Below are positions 25,612 to 39,225 of a stretch of 64,000 nt of DNA, one piece after another. Origin of the DNA: Otis tarda. Lineage: Eukaryota; Chordata; Aves; Otidiformes; Otididae. The DNA is taken from contig CM048557.1 of NCBI GenBank assembly GCA_026413225.1, positions 61,122,987-61,186,986 on the forward strand, read 5' to 3'. Position 1 is the first letter of the stretch. The number at the start of each line of letters is the position of its first letter. The notes below the pieces were generated by a model, which was not told the origin of the DNA, searched no databases, and saw only the letters and a list, made by a program, of their open reading frames with translations. Made by a program: the position numbers and the translations under genes.

Positions 25612-28600
25612 GTGAGTATCCAACTCAAAGTTTTGTCTCTGGAGGGGCAGGAGGCACTGTGGGATCCGCCTCATCTCCAGATACAGCCTCACGGACAACC
25701 TGTCACTACCAGGCCTGCCCTGCCTGGTGCTGTGAGGAGCCAGCCCCCCATGCACATTCAGACCCGTGGTGCCCAGCGTGCCCCGGCGATGGTGCCTGAC
25801 CAGGGATGAGTCTGTATTTGCATGCTTGACCTGTAAATGGCAGCAAAGTTTGACCATGGAAGCTGATAGGAAAGCCGGGTTGGTGTGCAGTGTGTTCAGC
25901 TCCTGTACTCGCTGTGCTGGCTTTTCCAGTGAGGCAGGCAAACCTTGCAATGCCCACCTCAGTGGGACAATGTGAATTTACTCTTGCTCTAGCAAACTGG
26001 ATGGAGGACAGGGTTCAAATCACATCAGTTACGTAGCAAAATAATGCAACACTATTTAGGTTATGAGTCAGCTGGGAGTATACCCGTTTGCTGTCACAGA
26101 ACCATGTTATCAACCAAGCATTAAGATGACTGAAGAAGAGAGGAAGAAGAGATTGCACAAGGGTCTCTACCATCTCCTGGAATAGTCTCTGTTTTCAGCT
26201 GCTTCTATAATTATTTAACTATGTGCAGTGAATGCATGTCATTATTTCTTACCCTCCTTTAAAGCAGGTAAGGCTGCAGGACACCGCAGTGGGCGTCAGT
26301 CCCAAGCCGCACTGCTTTTGGCTGCTGCTGTAGTGGATCTTTCTTCCACCTAAGGCTGCAGAAGCATCAAGCCAGAGCAGCTGTGGGAACAATACCTTGA
26401 TGTATTTGGTTGTCCCCCTTCCACTAGGGAAAGCATCACTGGAGACCCCCTGACCCTGGCAATGGTGATACTCCCTGCCAAGGAGGAAACTCCACACATG
26501 CAACAGTCAGACCTCAGGATTGAACAATCTCAGGACTGAACTTTTGGAGAACTGAGAGCTTGAAAATTCAGATTTTACATCCACCTTGAAACTCACTGCT
26601 GATCTAAGGCAGAAATCAAGTGTATTTCCCTTTTATTGTGGACCTTCTTTTTCAAAGACTGAGAATTTGAAACAGATGAGTGTAGCTACATGTAGATGAA
26701 CAGTCTTTTAAAAACATTCGCTCTTTTTTTTTTCCCCAAGCAATTTTTCACACACAATTTGAAGCGCAACCCTAATACTTTGCCTTCATGGTAATCAGGT
26801 TTCCATATTTTGTGTGCTTATTTGTTCATTTGGTTTTTTTTGGGTAGGTATTTTCTGTGCAGTAATATCCATTGATCATACTGAATTGCAAAAATGTGTC
26901 TCAGTGCTGTTGTTTGATTGCTTGACTTTTGACTGGCTTCTGGTCCTGCTTAGCTGAATTATGGACTGGAAAGGCCTAGAGCCTGACCATTCCCTAAGGG
27001 TATTTGGCTACCTCTTCAATAACCCTTTGTTTTCATGACTTTTTCAATCAAAATAAACGATGAACTCAGCTCAAGTGCTAATCCAAATTTTATTTTATTT
27101 TTCCTGAGAAGGGTATAAACATAAGAAACACTTAACCAGGCATAACAGACAAAAAAATGTTATTTATTTTTCTGAATGATTTATAGTCCAGTTTCTTCTT
27201 TTGTTGTTGCAGGAAAGAAGGAGGAATTAAAGTAGAGGTTCATTACTCAAAATGGCAACAGTCCCATTAGGGAGGGACAGGAGAAGGAAAACATAACCAT
27301 AATTTTACTTATTTTACGAGAGATGAGCTCTTCCGTACTTCTCTGAGCAGATGACGGTAAGTTCAATATAAAGAAATACAACACCAGTACAATAAATAAG
27401 AAAGAGAAGGATTACTGATATTGTCTCAGGAGCATCATATAGAAATAAATTCAGTTACTGTTACATTCTGATGTGCTACTCTCGTATGCTGAAGTAGCAC
27501 ACCTGGGAGGACATAAGGTGAAGACACTGGAGCTGAAAAGGATGTTTCAGCAGCTCTTACTTTTGTAAAAGGAATTTTTTGGGTCTACCCACACTGTGAG
27601 GCAAAGGGCAGGCTCAGGCACGCTGAGTCTAAACTTTCCAGCCATGCTGCTGGCTTCAACTTGACAATATATAGTACTCATGCTTTAAGTCACAGAACTG
27701 TGCTGTCAGTGCAAAGGTTTCCCTTAGCTGCTCTCCGACTTCCTGTGATTTTTCAGCCCAGCACAAGCCATACGGGAAAAAGCACTCACAGACATCTTCC
27801 TCTTTGCAAAACGACTTTTCTGACCATGTTGTTCGGAACAGCTCAAGTCACACTGAAACTGTCTAAATAACAGGTTTGATATTCAGAAGAGTATATTCAA
27901 AGGACACCAAGACTTTTTCATAGTCTGCTTATATGGTGTATACATGGACCTGTTAAGTACTTACAGATACCTGGTCCATCCTGCAGATGCTGAGCACTTG
28001 CAACATGTACCCTGGGTGCCTTTTGGAAATTGGTACAGTGCAGAGGTGCCCAGTACAGAACTGCAGCTTTGCATGGGCTTCCTTTTCTTCTGGCTACTCG
28101 CCATTTGCAATGTGAGCTACAGTAGCTGGAGACTGGCAGCTCTTTAACAAATTTCCATAATTTCATTAAGAGCAACAGTAATTATGTGAAGTGCTAAAAA
28201 ATGCTTTGTTTGGTGTGTCTGAAAGCTGCTGTAATGGGGGAAAGAAAGGCATAAATAAGATGCTTTGTTTCTATTTTCAGTCTGTTCACTAATTGTAAAA
28301 AAGCAAAAGGGTCTAAACTCCCCTTATTTGATCCTGTTATTGTCTGACAGCAAGGCAAATGTCCTTGGGAGGAACAAACAGTCAATCTGTGTATAAAGAC
28401 AAAGCAGAAAAAATTGCAACCCTGATAAATTACTGAAAATAATTACGAAAATTGAAAAATGAGAGAAAAAACATGATTACAGTCCAACCATAAAAAAAAA
28501 TTGGTTTTAGGTTTTATCAGCAATTGAGGGAGTATTTCAGTATGCAGTCGGCTCTTAAACTGACAACTCTGCATGATTCCTTGATGTAATTTGGATGAAG

Positions 28601-29390
28601 CTGGATAACCTGTGATTTACTAAACTCTCTCCGGTTAGCAAATCTGCTCAGGGTTTCCCAGCACACCAACATGGTCACACTGGTGTGCATCGGCTGCAGA
28701 TTATCCTCTCGCTCTGCTCCGAGCTGTGAGGATATGCATGTGCACAGCTGTGGATGTAAATCAGTCTCTGGCCTGTCAGGGAATGCACACATGAAACCAG
28801 CCCAAAATGGCCTGAACTTAGCTTATAATGACTGACGGAAAGAAATAACTATTCTGCTTATTGGTTCTTCTTCTTGACTAGAAACAGGCAGTATTAGCAC
28901 AACAGAGAAAAAGCAACAGTTTTAAGCACTGGATGCTGTGATACTACTAGAGTTGATTAACATGAATTTTGAGAGCTGTTCTGTTTCTTGTTTACTAGCT
29001 CTGTTGGTTTATTAAGGGAAAAAACAACAACAAGTTAAGCTACAAGGTTGGAATCCAGGAGAAGGAGCCAGGAACCAAATCTGCCTCTCTCGAGGTTTAG
29101 GCTAGCCTCTTCAATACCAGGTCATCTTTCCCTGGAAATAGTGGATTAAGAAATTATAGTGTGTGAAACAGAAATAATTGTTTATTATATTTGTGTGGTT
29201 CTTAATCACTGCTCTTCGCACAGCTCTTTAGGAAAGCTGAGGTTAAGGAAGTGGCAGTTGCTTTTCAGCCTGCAACAAAGAATTTGTGAGGTCATATATT
29301 AATTTCCACAGTGAAAAACTGTCATATTGCTATTGAGAATTATAATTTTATTTTATGATTGAGCAAGTAAGTGGGTTCCTAAAGCGGGAG
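25612..29390. other. Unique noncoding DNA, no gene seen
   Basis: A GC-richer patch at 25640-25960 gives overlapping frames on both strands, which points to base composition and not a gene. The remainder is AT-rich unique sequence. Near 27118-27151 a string ACATAAGAAACACTTAACCAGGC faintly resembles the tail of ancient L3-type LINEs, too weakly to annotate. Confidence 0.5.
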
Positions 29391-29428
29391 TGGTCCCTTC
29401 TGACCCAAACCATTCTATGATTCTATGA
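29391..29428 (+). mobile_element. Extremely short CR1 3' tail (about 38 bp)
   Basis: GGTCCCTTC, GACCCAAACC and two ATTCTATG units match the last bases of CR1. Only the extreme 3' end is present, so reverse transcription stopped almost at once or the rest has decayed beyond sight. Confidence 0.8.
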
Positions 29429-32400
29429 AAAGTCCGGGGGTTTGGTGTCCATAAGTTCTTCTATAAAAAAAAATCTGCTTAAGTAGAAATATGTGCTTCT
29501 AGATTAACAACAGTCTGGGCTCTTTTGATTGATGGATGCTCTGAATCTTGTGAAACAGGTAACTGATATCTGGTAAGGATTTATGCATGAATTACTTTGC
29601 TAAGCAAATCAATTACAAATCCATCATGTTAGTTGAAGGAGACTTAATTGTTTGGTGATAGTTATAAGCAATGGCAAACAATCACCCCCCTTTGATAACA
29701 CAGTAAAAGGAAGTTAGGGAGGGAAGGAAATGTTCCCTTGAGTTTGTTCTAAATGATAAACTGTCATGTCTGGTCCAAAGGATAGTCAAATATGTTTACC
29801 CTTCAGCTATCTGTGCCTGTTGTCCCACGTTGATCAGTATAGGATAATTATGTTAAATAATGGGATCTCTTCTGCTCCTCCATTGCTTTCACCTATTCAT
29901 TTAAATTAAAAGGTATTAATACTTCCCAGAATTTTTGTCATTCCCCCAGCAAGAAGGTGCTAGACAGCTAGACAAAGTTTCTTTGGCACAAACAAAGAAA
30001 GACGGGGAAGATGCAGAACATGAAACAGCATCGGGGAACTGAGAGCCTTACTCACACTTGCAGCCTCCTCCTGTTCTTGCTTGTAGAGCTTCACCATTGG
30101 CTTTTGGAGAAGCCTGAAGGCACACACAAATCTTCACGGTGCTCTTTCACGGGCTCTGTGTGAATCCCTGCAAGATAAACTTAGTTTCACTCCGACAGTT
30201 TGTTTTCAGTGTGCCCTTAAAAACCTGGCAACCAAGTTTATCTTTAAAAGCAATATCTATGCACATTTCATTTATTTCCCAGTGACTGGTTATTTTCAGG
30301 GAAAGTGTCATCTTCAATTGTTATCTGAGTTTAAAGCTCTTTCCCTGCAAATACTATAAAAATGAGCTTAGATGACATGGTGACATGGTGAATTTGTGGT
30401 GATTTATCTTCCACAATAGTAGTACTTAATCTGTTCAGATGCTGGCCAAATAGTATCCTATAAAATGCATAAGGGTAGGACTGAGTCATCTTTGTCATGG
30501 CATGGGAGCACTTAATTAACCAAGTGCCAAGTGGCGTTTTGACTTCAGTGGCACTTCTTGGGTAAAACGCCGTTAACCAATATAAGCAAGTGTAATCAAA
30601 TCATCCCCCCTGTTATTAAACACATTATTATATCTTAAAACCACACAGATTCTTATCTTGAGACATTTTTAAAGGGGTGAAATGTTCAGCTTTAGGGAGG
30701 ATAAAAGAAAACAAATGCTAAAAGGATCAAATATGCATCTGAACCCAGTCCGTGAGCACTAGTGGGATTATAGGATACTGGAAGGCTCTGGGCTTGGACC
30801 ATTGTATGTTTTGGCACTTAAATTGGGATGCAAGGTAAATTTTGATACTTATTTGGCTTTTGTGTTCTGTTGGATCTGCCTTATCAAGTGACTGGTAACA
30901 CTGAATAGTATTTTTTTTTTTCTGTAGAAAATGTTCTTAAGAGTTAAATACCTCACAAGGATTCAGCAAATTCTCAAAAAGCTTCATGGATATTATTGCC
31001 ATATTTTCTTCCTTCTGGTTTGTTTTTTTTTTTTCATGTTAATGCTGTTAGATGGTATCATATGAAATAGACAAATTGGATAAAGTTTTAAACTTTGACT
31101 TCAGTTTGGGATGGTGTTTAATTTTAAAACCTCAGTATATCATATAGAATGTACATTCTCTCTTTTCAGCCACATCTAACAAGAAAGCCTATGTTTTTAT
31201 TGAAGTGATTAACTTACTTCTTTAGTCGGTTCTTAACATGGTATTTACTGGGGTATTTCCCTAAGGAAGGATTCCTTTCAGATGTGGCCATTAGGTCATG
31301 CGTTAACTATCTGAAGAAGGAAGGCATAGCATACAGGTAAAAACAGAGGGTAATCTCTCTCACCATCAAAAGCATCAAGTCTCCTCAAATATGCAATGCA
31401 ATTTCCAGTGCTGGGTGACACATAATCCCAAATGTTCCTGACTAATGACTAATGGTAGTTTATGATACCATTTATGGAACAATTATCGCCATTCGTTTTA
31501 TACTGAGAGGATTATCAGCTTTTGGATTTAGAATAACAAAAACTAATTTCATGGAAACTAGGGAGGTGTAGAAATGTTATCTCCTCCTCTGTGTTTATTC
31601 AGCGATAGCATTGTTTAAAGCCCATGATCCTGTCTGCATCTGCCACTGCAGCTGGCCTAGCCAGCTCACCAGTCTTTATTTAGCGGGATATTACAGCAGT
31701 AACATTTCATTACAGTTGTGCTTGGAAGAAGTCATAGTCCATTGGTTTTATTGAAGCTCACTTCTAGTTTACTTCCATTTCAGGGAAAAGGACAGCTGTT
31801 TTAATATGTACTTGGCGGAACACCTAAAGGGTTTTAGTGTTAATTAAGTTGTGAGAAACTGTTTTTAACAAGCACCTTTTTGTAAATGTCAAGCAGCTCA
31901 ATCATGTTTCATTGTTATTATTCAAGTAAGAAATTAGCCAGTGCAAGCATTGGCAGGCTCAGAGTACAGTGAGGAACTTTGGTGTGCGACTTCTTTGGAC
32001 ACCAAAGAGTTGGTTAAAACTGCAGAGCGGAGGGCACATTTGGCTGAGAGCACGTCCCCGTGTCTCCCTGCTCTCTCTGGTGTGGGGATTGAGCCTATGA
32101 AGAAGGGTTTGATGTGAAAAAAAAAATTCCCATTTCTAACATTAATTTTAATAGATAGAGTCCATATGACACCACAGAGTAAGTCTCCCTGCTTTTTAGC
32201 ACGATCATCTGAAGGTTCAAGCTTCAGCACTTCAGCTCGTCCATGGTGCAGCTGCACTATGCTGAGCTGCTTGCTGTTTAAAGCCACAAATGGGTCAAAA
32301 AGGTAAAGAGGCCCAAAATATCATTGAATGCCTTCCAGCCAGAGCAGGGTGGTTTTGGTCAGCAGAGATCCTCCTGCAAGATCCCAGCTCAGACTGTTCT

Positions 32401-35400
32401 AATGTCTTCTAGGCTGCTATGCAGAATCCTCACAGGTTTGGGGGGCAAAAAAGAGCAGCTACAGTTTTTAGACATTCAGATGTCTATGTGAAGCATTGCC
32501 CTTTTTTCTCCTCCATTTAGCCACCTGATGGTGCTATTTAAGAACATGTGAGGATGAACTAAGTGCATGAAAGAAGGCTCGCTACCCACATTCAATAAAA
32601 ACTACAGATGCCAATGGGAGTTTTGTCTGGGTAGTAACTGCAGTTTTGACCCTAGGAGTTGGTGCATGACCATGTGTTTTTATTGCTTCTGCATAAATGC
32701 AGAAAAATGGCCACCTTGTCTACTTAATCACATGAAGCACTTAAATCTGTCATCTCCTCCTGCATGCGCAGGGAAAAAAAAAAATCACATTCACCCATGG
32801 TTGCATTAAATTACTCTGTAAAGCAGCTGTATAGACTTGCTCTGGTGCTGCTCACATTGGAATATTTTTATCACTTAAATTCCTGTTTTATGACTGAGAC
32901 CTTCAAATCTGTTCTCATCTTACTGGAAGAGATGAAATACAGTATGTGTGTTGCATCAAATCAGCTGAACACAACTTTATTTGTCTCTAATTGCTGATTC
33001 CCACTGTACTTCCACAGCATTAAGTGGTCAAGCTTTGCTGTTGCAAAGTGATGTAGTCAGAGCTTCACCTTTTCCAGCTGCTTAAAGTCTGGCCCTAGGA
33101 ACAATGATGAAAGGGACAGTGCACATCTTGTTCACTGTACTTGTGGTACTGTATCATCTCTTTGATAATTTAGTTGTTTAGTGGGTGAAATAATGATTAT
33201 TTTTAGCATAGTCTCAATTTAGCATTACCAAAATGAGATAACTCAGGATCTTAAAATATATAAAGAAGAGGAAGCCTTTTGACAGAACTGGAGATAATTA
33301 ATTTCCTACTGTAACTTCATGGTTACATCCTCTCTGTATTTATAAGCTCCATCTCCAGACCCAGCTAGCTACTTTGAGTGAATCACACACATGTACAAAC
33401 ATCTGTTTATGTTTACTGTCCACTGGCTTCTACTCACTGGGCCAGGAAACCTCCGTGCAGGTCTCAGCTGTGTAATATTCATTTGCCAGGATTGCAGGGC
33501 AGAATTAAGTAAATGGGTGACTACGTGAAAGTGTGACACTTTGTGCTTCAGTGCTTCATGGGCAAGCAGGAATAGGGGCACTGTTAAACAATTCTCTTTC
33601 CCTGCCTCAGAGCCGCATTTGGACACACTCCTCCTTCAGCTCATTCCAGACAAGCCTGTATTACAGACCTTCATGCACCAACAGATACTAGCTGGAAATA
33701 TTTTATTTAACACATATTTTCCTGCTCTGAACAGCAACAAAAAAAAAGAGTGATATATTCATTTCCAATACTGAGCGGAACAGCTTCTCAATATAATTAC
33801 TCTTCCCTATTGACAGAGGATTTCTGAACATAACAAACCATGCTGTTCTCTTTTGCCTGAAGAATCTACTTTATTTTTGGAGCTTTCAAGGGATTGCAAA
33901 GCATTGAGCAAGACAGATAAATAAGAATATAAATGATAACATACACAAGTAACAGCATCATCGCCTTAGTTTAACATAGATCCAGGACAGACCTTGTACT
34001 TCTGAAAATCCCAAATCCATGTAGGCATGTAAGACAGACTTTTCTTGAGTTAACTGGAACTAAATGTAACTATCTATTCCTGAAATATTGTCTATTTTCA
34101 GGTAGGTAGCTGAACTGCAAATGTGTTAGGAGTGCATATGAAGTAGAGAAAGGTTACAGTATGAGCTATAAAGCTGAACAAGCAGCCTTTGTCAGTACAT
34201 CATGAGCACATGGTGCTATTGCTCGTGTGTTATGATATGACCTTGGTCTTACACCGTAATTTTTTATTATCATATAGAGTGATATAAAGCTTACCCAGCT
34301 TTTTGAACACAGTCCATCAAGTAACCGCCTCTGTCTTCTTTTCACATTAAAATCTACAGTGATTAATTTCACTTGTAATTAAGTTTTATAAGAAACTTAA
34401 AAGCAGAACTGGTTTATCACCTGGGTTATCAAATCTTTGTCAGTGCCACTGGAGGAGTTTCAGAACATAAATCTCTGAGAAATAGATAAAACAAACAAAT
34501 CATAATAATCTAAGATCAAGCAGGGATCCACAGTCTAGGACAAATAAAGTCATCTTGCAGATAAATACAGAAGACTATCATAAATATCACTTAGTTTGTT
34601 TGAAAAGTTAATATCAGGGATTGACAACTTCATTTTAGTTTGAAATAAGCAGTGATTTAAAACTTCAAGCAAAGCAATACTAGTCTTCATTGATGGCCTA
34701 ACGAACAAACCAAAAACAAGTTAGCAGGTGTCCTATCCTGACAGCTTCTGAAAAAAAAAAGTTGCAAAATATGACTCCAATGAAAGAATTAACCATTGAG
34801 GGAGGAAGTCTTGGGGATCTCACTGGGAAACAGTTTTTCTGTCCTCTAGAATCCATTAATTTCACTTCTTAATCTAAAAAACCTATGAGAACAGTTTATA
34901 TCTGGATCAACATTTTCCCTTGAAGCAAAAAGACTGAATAATTTTGATAGAGACGCAGGCTTCAGAATAGCTCAGGCTTAAATCTGGAATATCCACTCTG
35001 ACTTATTGCAGAACAATTTTGTGTTGATCTTCACGGAAATCAGAGCATCTTTGTACCCTACTGTACCCTGTGCTGTATCATGTTCTCCCTCCTTCTTTGC
35101 TGGCTTTGTAATCTTCAGACTGATGAGTGAAGAAGAGAATGAAAAAACTGTCTTATGCTTACTTTCTTTTTATTATTTCTTCCTAAAGCATCAGCATCCT
35201 CACCAACAGAGACAATAGGCTGGGCTAGACAAGCATTTGATACAACCCATGGATATCCTTTTTGAAATACTGGCCCACATTCAGTTTTCTCCTTTTGCAC
35301 TTAGAAAAAAGTCGGCACATCGACAGTGAAACTGGAAGTTATCTCCTGCCAGCTCTTTGCCAGCCTTACATCTGGATCTTGCTTCTGGTCCCTAAACCTC

Positions 35401-35424
35401 AAAAGTGTGAAATGAGGTGAAAAT
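29429..35424. other. Unique noncoding DNA with a few motif-rich patches
   Basis: No gene was seen in 6 kb. The patches at 30481-30620 and 31400-31920 contain homeodomain-like TAATTA/TTAAT motifs and are discussed as possible conserved noncoding DNA. Poly-T runs lie near 30910-30922 and 31022-31034. Confidence 0.5.
30520..30571. repeat. Interleaved pair of inverted repeats
   Basis: Arm A (CCAAGTGCCA, 30520-30529) is inverted at 30549-30561 (TGGCACTTCTTGG, with a small bulge). Arm B (GGCGTTTT, 30533-30540) is inverted at 30564-30571 (AAAACGCC). The order A-B-A'-B' means a single strand could form a pseudoknot-type fold but not two nested hairpins. It could equally be a cluster of paired protein sites, since CAAGTG/CACTT strings are NKX2-like. 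Function is unknown. Confidence 0.5.
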
Positions 35425-35802
35425 TCACAGAATCGCAGAACTGTTGAGGTTGGAAGGGACCTCTGGAGGACATCTGGTCCAACCACCCTAGTCAAGCCAG
35501 GTCACCTAGAGCAGACTGCCCAGGATTGTGTCCAGATGGCTTTTCAATATCTCCAAGGATGGAGATTCCACAACTTCCCTGGGCAACCTGTCCCAGTTCT
35601 CGGTCACAGCTGGGATGTTCAGAGGGAACATCCTGTGTTTCAGATTGTGCCCTTTGCCCCTGGTCCTGTCACTGGGCACCACTGAAAACAGCCTGGCTCC
35701 CTCCTCTTTGCACCTTCCCTTCAAGCAGTTATATACATTAATAAGATCCCCAGCTCAGCCTTCTTTTCTCTAGGCTATACAGTCCCAGCTCTCTCAGCCT
35801 TT
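35425..35802 (-). mobile_element. CR1 LINE 3' end, older subfamily, inverted
   Basis: Read on the minus strand this is the last 380 bp of CR1. It begins at AGGCTGAGAGAGCTGGGACT and passes through ACAGGTTGCCCAGGGAAGTTG and GGAGATATTGAAAAGCC. It ends in AGAGGTCCCTTCCAACCTCA and ATTCTGTGA-like repeats at 35425-35440. The tail octamer and the preceding GACCAGATGTCCTCCAGAGG differ from the young copies at 60-63 kb, so it belongs to another, older subfamily. The 5' end is truncated and only the C-terminal codons of ORF2 remain. Confidence 0.92.
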
Positions 35803-38461
35803 AAAGAAACTACTAAAATTAAGGAACCTCTGCAGCAGGCAAAGGAACCAGGAGGTTTATAAAGTTATCGTAAAAGGAATTCATCATCTGTAATCTTGCA
35901 ATTGCATTAACTTCTACAAATCAAGTGAGAGAAAGGGATATATTGCTGAAATTTTACAGTCTGACTCCCTGGATTTGGATGCTGAGGCTTTAGGGAAGCA
36001 TCTACAGATATCCCATACAGCTGTGGGGGAATAACCACATCATGGATAGGGCATGGTAGCACCCGAAGGGACTCTGGAATGTCCATCCAGACTTTTCAAG
36101 TCCTCTCTTAATCGCTGGTAGAAACAGAAATTTATGATGAAGTAGAAACAGCCTGGAAAAAGCTCCACTGAAGTGAGTACTTGGCAAAATTTTGCTTCAG
36201 TGTTTCTCACTTTGAAGACAAACAGTTTCTCTGTGACAAGTCTTTTGCAAGAGCTTCAGGGTCCAAACTGAATATCCTAGACAGAATTTGTATTCATACC
36301 AATGTTAAAAAGGCATTTAAACTGCAGATATTTGAGCCTCAACCTTTATTTTAAAAAAATCCTGGTTTTAATAAGGACATTTAATTTTGATCTAGCTGTA
36401 CATGAGACATTTGAATAAGAAGAAAACTGTCTTGTCTAGGACCATGGAGAATGTGAATATAGACCCAGAAACTAATAAAATGACACCTAAATTTTAAGAC
36501 TTAATTATGGTTTTGTTACAGACTCCTCTCTCACATTTATGACTAGTGATATATAAGAGCAGCTGTGTACTGAAAAATTAAGAAAAATGGGAAAACTTGC
36601 TAATTTATTGCCAGAGACTACTCAGTGGGATGTAAATAAACTCTTTTATTTCTGTATTAGCAGCAGATAAGCTCCTCGTATTTCTGTTCATCTTTGACTA
36701 TACCTTTAGCCGGTACGTTTTCCAAAAGGGGAGATTTTCCCCATCCCTTTGCAGCTCAACTCCCAGCCCGGCTCATTCTGCGTGCATGGCACAGCAAAGG
36801 ACAGAGAGCATCCGAATACCTCATCCACCTCCAGCTGCCAGGGGAATTCGAGGTAAGCCGAATGCAATTTGCACACTGGAAGTTGGCCAGCACACTAGGA
36901 CTATTATCTCGAGTTTTAAAAAAAGGACTATAGGAATGTTAATTAACACAAGTGCCCAAGACCTTGGTTTTATGTGTCTTCTGGAGGAAGGACACAGGAC
37001 TGGAGAGAGGCGCAGAATATCTAATGAACACAGAGGGTAGTTAAGTTGTTGGCTTTCGTCTGGGGTGGTCATGTTCTGCTCAGAGGCATATGGCACGTTT
37101 CAATGATGGGAAGAGAAGGGAGAAATTACTCCGAGTCATGACCACTTCATTTTATAGCTGATTAGCTAGATGACGACTTACCTGCAAGTCTCAAAAAGAG
37201 TAGCTTGAGTGTGAGTGATTCAGACAAGGATCTGAGCGTAAGCCACCACTCCAAAATATGGCACCTATATTCATGATGCATGCAACAGGGAGGCAGTTTT
37301 GCCTGTAACTCTGTAAAGCTTCCCAGCACATGTCTGGTGCCCAAAACCCTAAAACCCATTTTTTTTTCTCTGAGTTGTTTCCAGTCTTTAAAAGGAAAAC
37401 ACAAATATACATTACAAAGCTGCCTGACAGACTTGACTTTTGGTCTCTGTCTCATTGTTTCTGCTAGTTTACCATCAAACCAATTTTAGACTGCAAATCC
37501 ACATTTTCCTCCTTATATCCTGATTTTCTGTATGCAAAAGCCAGAGTTCAGTTTGTGCAGTAGAGAATTCAAGCAGACATTAAGCATTGTCAGGAACTAA
37601 AGAAACAGAAGATATCTCAAAAGAAAGATAGGGTTATAAATGAGCTTTCTTCCATATGAGTGAGCTACGTTCCTGTCCATGACAAGAAAATAGAGTTAGT
37701 ACCAATACACAGACTTATTGTTGGAGCATGGACACGTAGATTCAGCCACTAGAGGGAGATGCAAGATGCATTTGGCTGGAATTAGAAGAAAAGAGTGCTT
37801 AATATCATAAATTCACTTACAGCAATTATAGATAGGATAGTATCAATGGTCTTTATGTCAAATGACAGGGCTTTTGAATTTTTTTTCCTAAAATGTAAAA
37901 TATATATTTATGTAACAAATAGAAATGTATAATATGTGACATAAGGAGGCATAATTGACTTTAATAATGTGTTTGAGTCCATGTTCATGCCAGAATATGT
38001 TCACATATATGCATGGCAGTTGCTATGTGGTTCTTGTGCTACAAATGGCTTTGTGAGCACAGCTCATAGCTCTCACTGTGGATTTTTGTTGGGTGACCAA
38101 CAGCAGGGCTGCGAGGGTATGATGGCCCCTGGGTAACACAAATTCCTGAATTCTGGATGAAATGCTGACAGCCATGGGCTTGGGTCACGCTATCACTTCT
38201 CTGTAAGCCCAAAGCCAGCTTGATAATGAGATGCTGGGCTTCCTGAGAACCTATGCGAGTCCTGATTGAAGCTGACCTCCTTAGCTTTCCAGGACATGTG
38301 ACAGGTGTGTTATAGCTCTTTGACATATACTTTGTTAAATGGCTTATGGGCTAGGAAGATTACCCCCTAATTTGAGGCATGGTGGCAGGTCTTTAATGGG
38401 CGAATATCAAGCACAGGGGAACTGCAATCATTTTGAGGGACAGGATTAGAATTTAAAATCT
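35803..38461. other. Unique noncoding DNA, no gene seen
   Basis: Unique sequence with frames up to 97 codons that overlap on opposite strands (36694-37100, 37162-37489). None shows a domain or usable splice borders. An AT-rich stretch lies near 37880-37960. Confidence 0.55.
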
Positions 38462-39225
38462 GCTTGACAAATGGGTGAAATGAGCTGAGAAAAACTGGAT
38501 GTAGTTCAATGAAAACAGAAAAAAGTAAATGCTTCTAAGTGGAGATAATGAACTGTACAAACACCGGATGCAAAACGTCTGTTGGGCATCAGCCCTGTGA
38601 AACAGGATCTGGAGGTTACCGAGGTTCACAGATTGAACTTGAGTCAACATTGTCACACGACTGCAAAAAATAAATATTATAGTGGTCTGTATAAACAGAA
38701 GAGTTGCACATAAAAGTCACATGAAGTAATTCTTCCATGTGGCTACGCAAAGACAGTGCTTCTGACCTGATATCCTTGGCACTGTACTTTAAAAAGGCCA
38801 ATGAAAGGGTATCAAACGGAGAGCAACAAAAATGCTCAACAGTCTAGAAATGGGTCCCTTTTGGAAGAACTAGATATTTTCAGCTAGAAAAGAGAAGGTA
38901 ACAGATACCAAGAATGTGAAAAGTCGCTGCAAAGAGAGAAAGAAATGTTATCTTTGTCCTCTATGGCTTGGACAAAGATTAATGAGTTATTGCCTAACTT
39001 GCAGGAAAGGAGAAGTGGGGTAAACATCAGGAAAAAGCTGTAAGTGATAAATAGCTGGGCCACAGAAGAGATTTCCATGAAAGGTGGTGAAATTTCCATC
39101 ATTGGAGATTTTCAAGAACAAGTTAAACAAAATAAGTGAGCTGATCCTGCTTTGAGGGTAGAGAAACAGACTACACGATCACAAATAGAACCTTCCATCC
39201 CTACTTCTTCACAGCATGATATATC
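38462..39225 (+). mobile_element. Old 5'-truncated CR1 (L3/reptile-type) LINE
   Basis: The element carries, in order, GACAAATGGGTGAAATG, CAATGAAAACAGAAAAAAGT, GGATCTGGAGGTTA, TTGAGTCAACATTGTCAC, GAAGTAATTCTTCC, GGAGAGCAACAAAAATG, GTCTAGAAATG and CATCATTGGAGATTTTCAAG. It closes with a decayed ACCTTCCATCCCTA and tail near 39190-39215. This is the 3' part of ORF2 and the 3' UTR of ancient CR1 lineages also found in crocodilians and turtles. The frame is heavily interrupted. It shares no close similarity with the young copies in this window. Confidence 0.82.
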
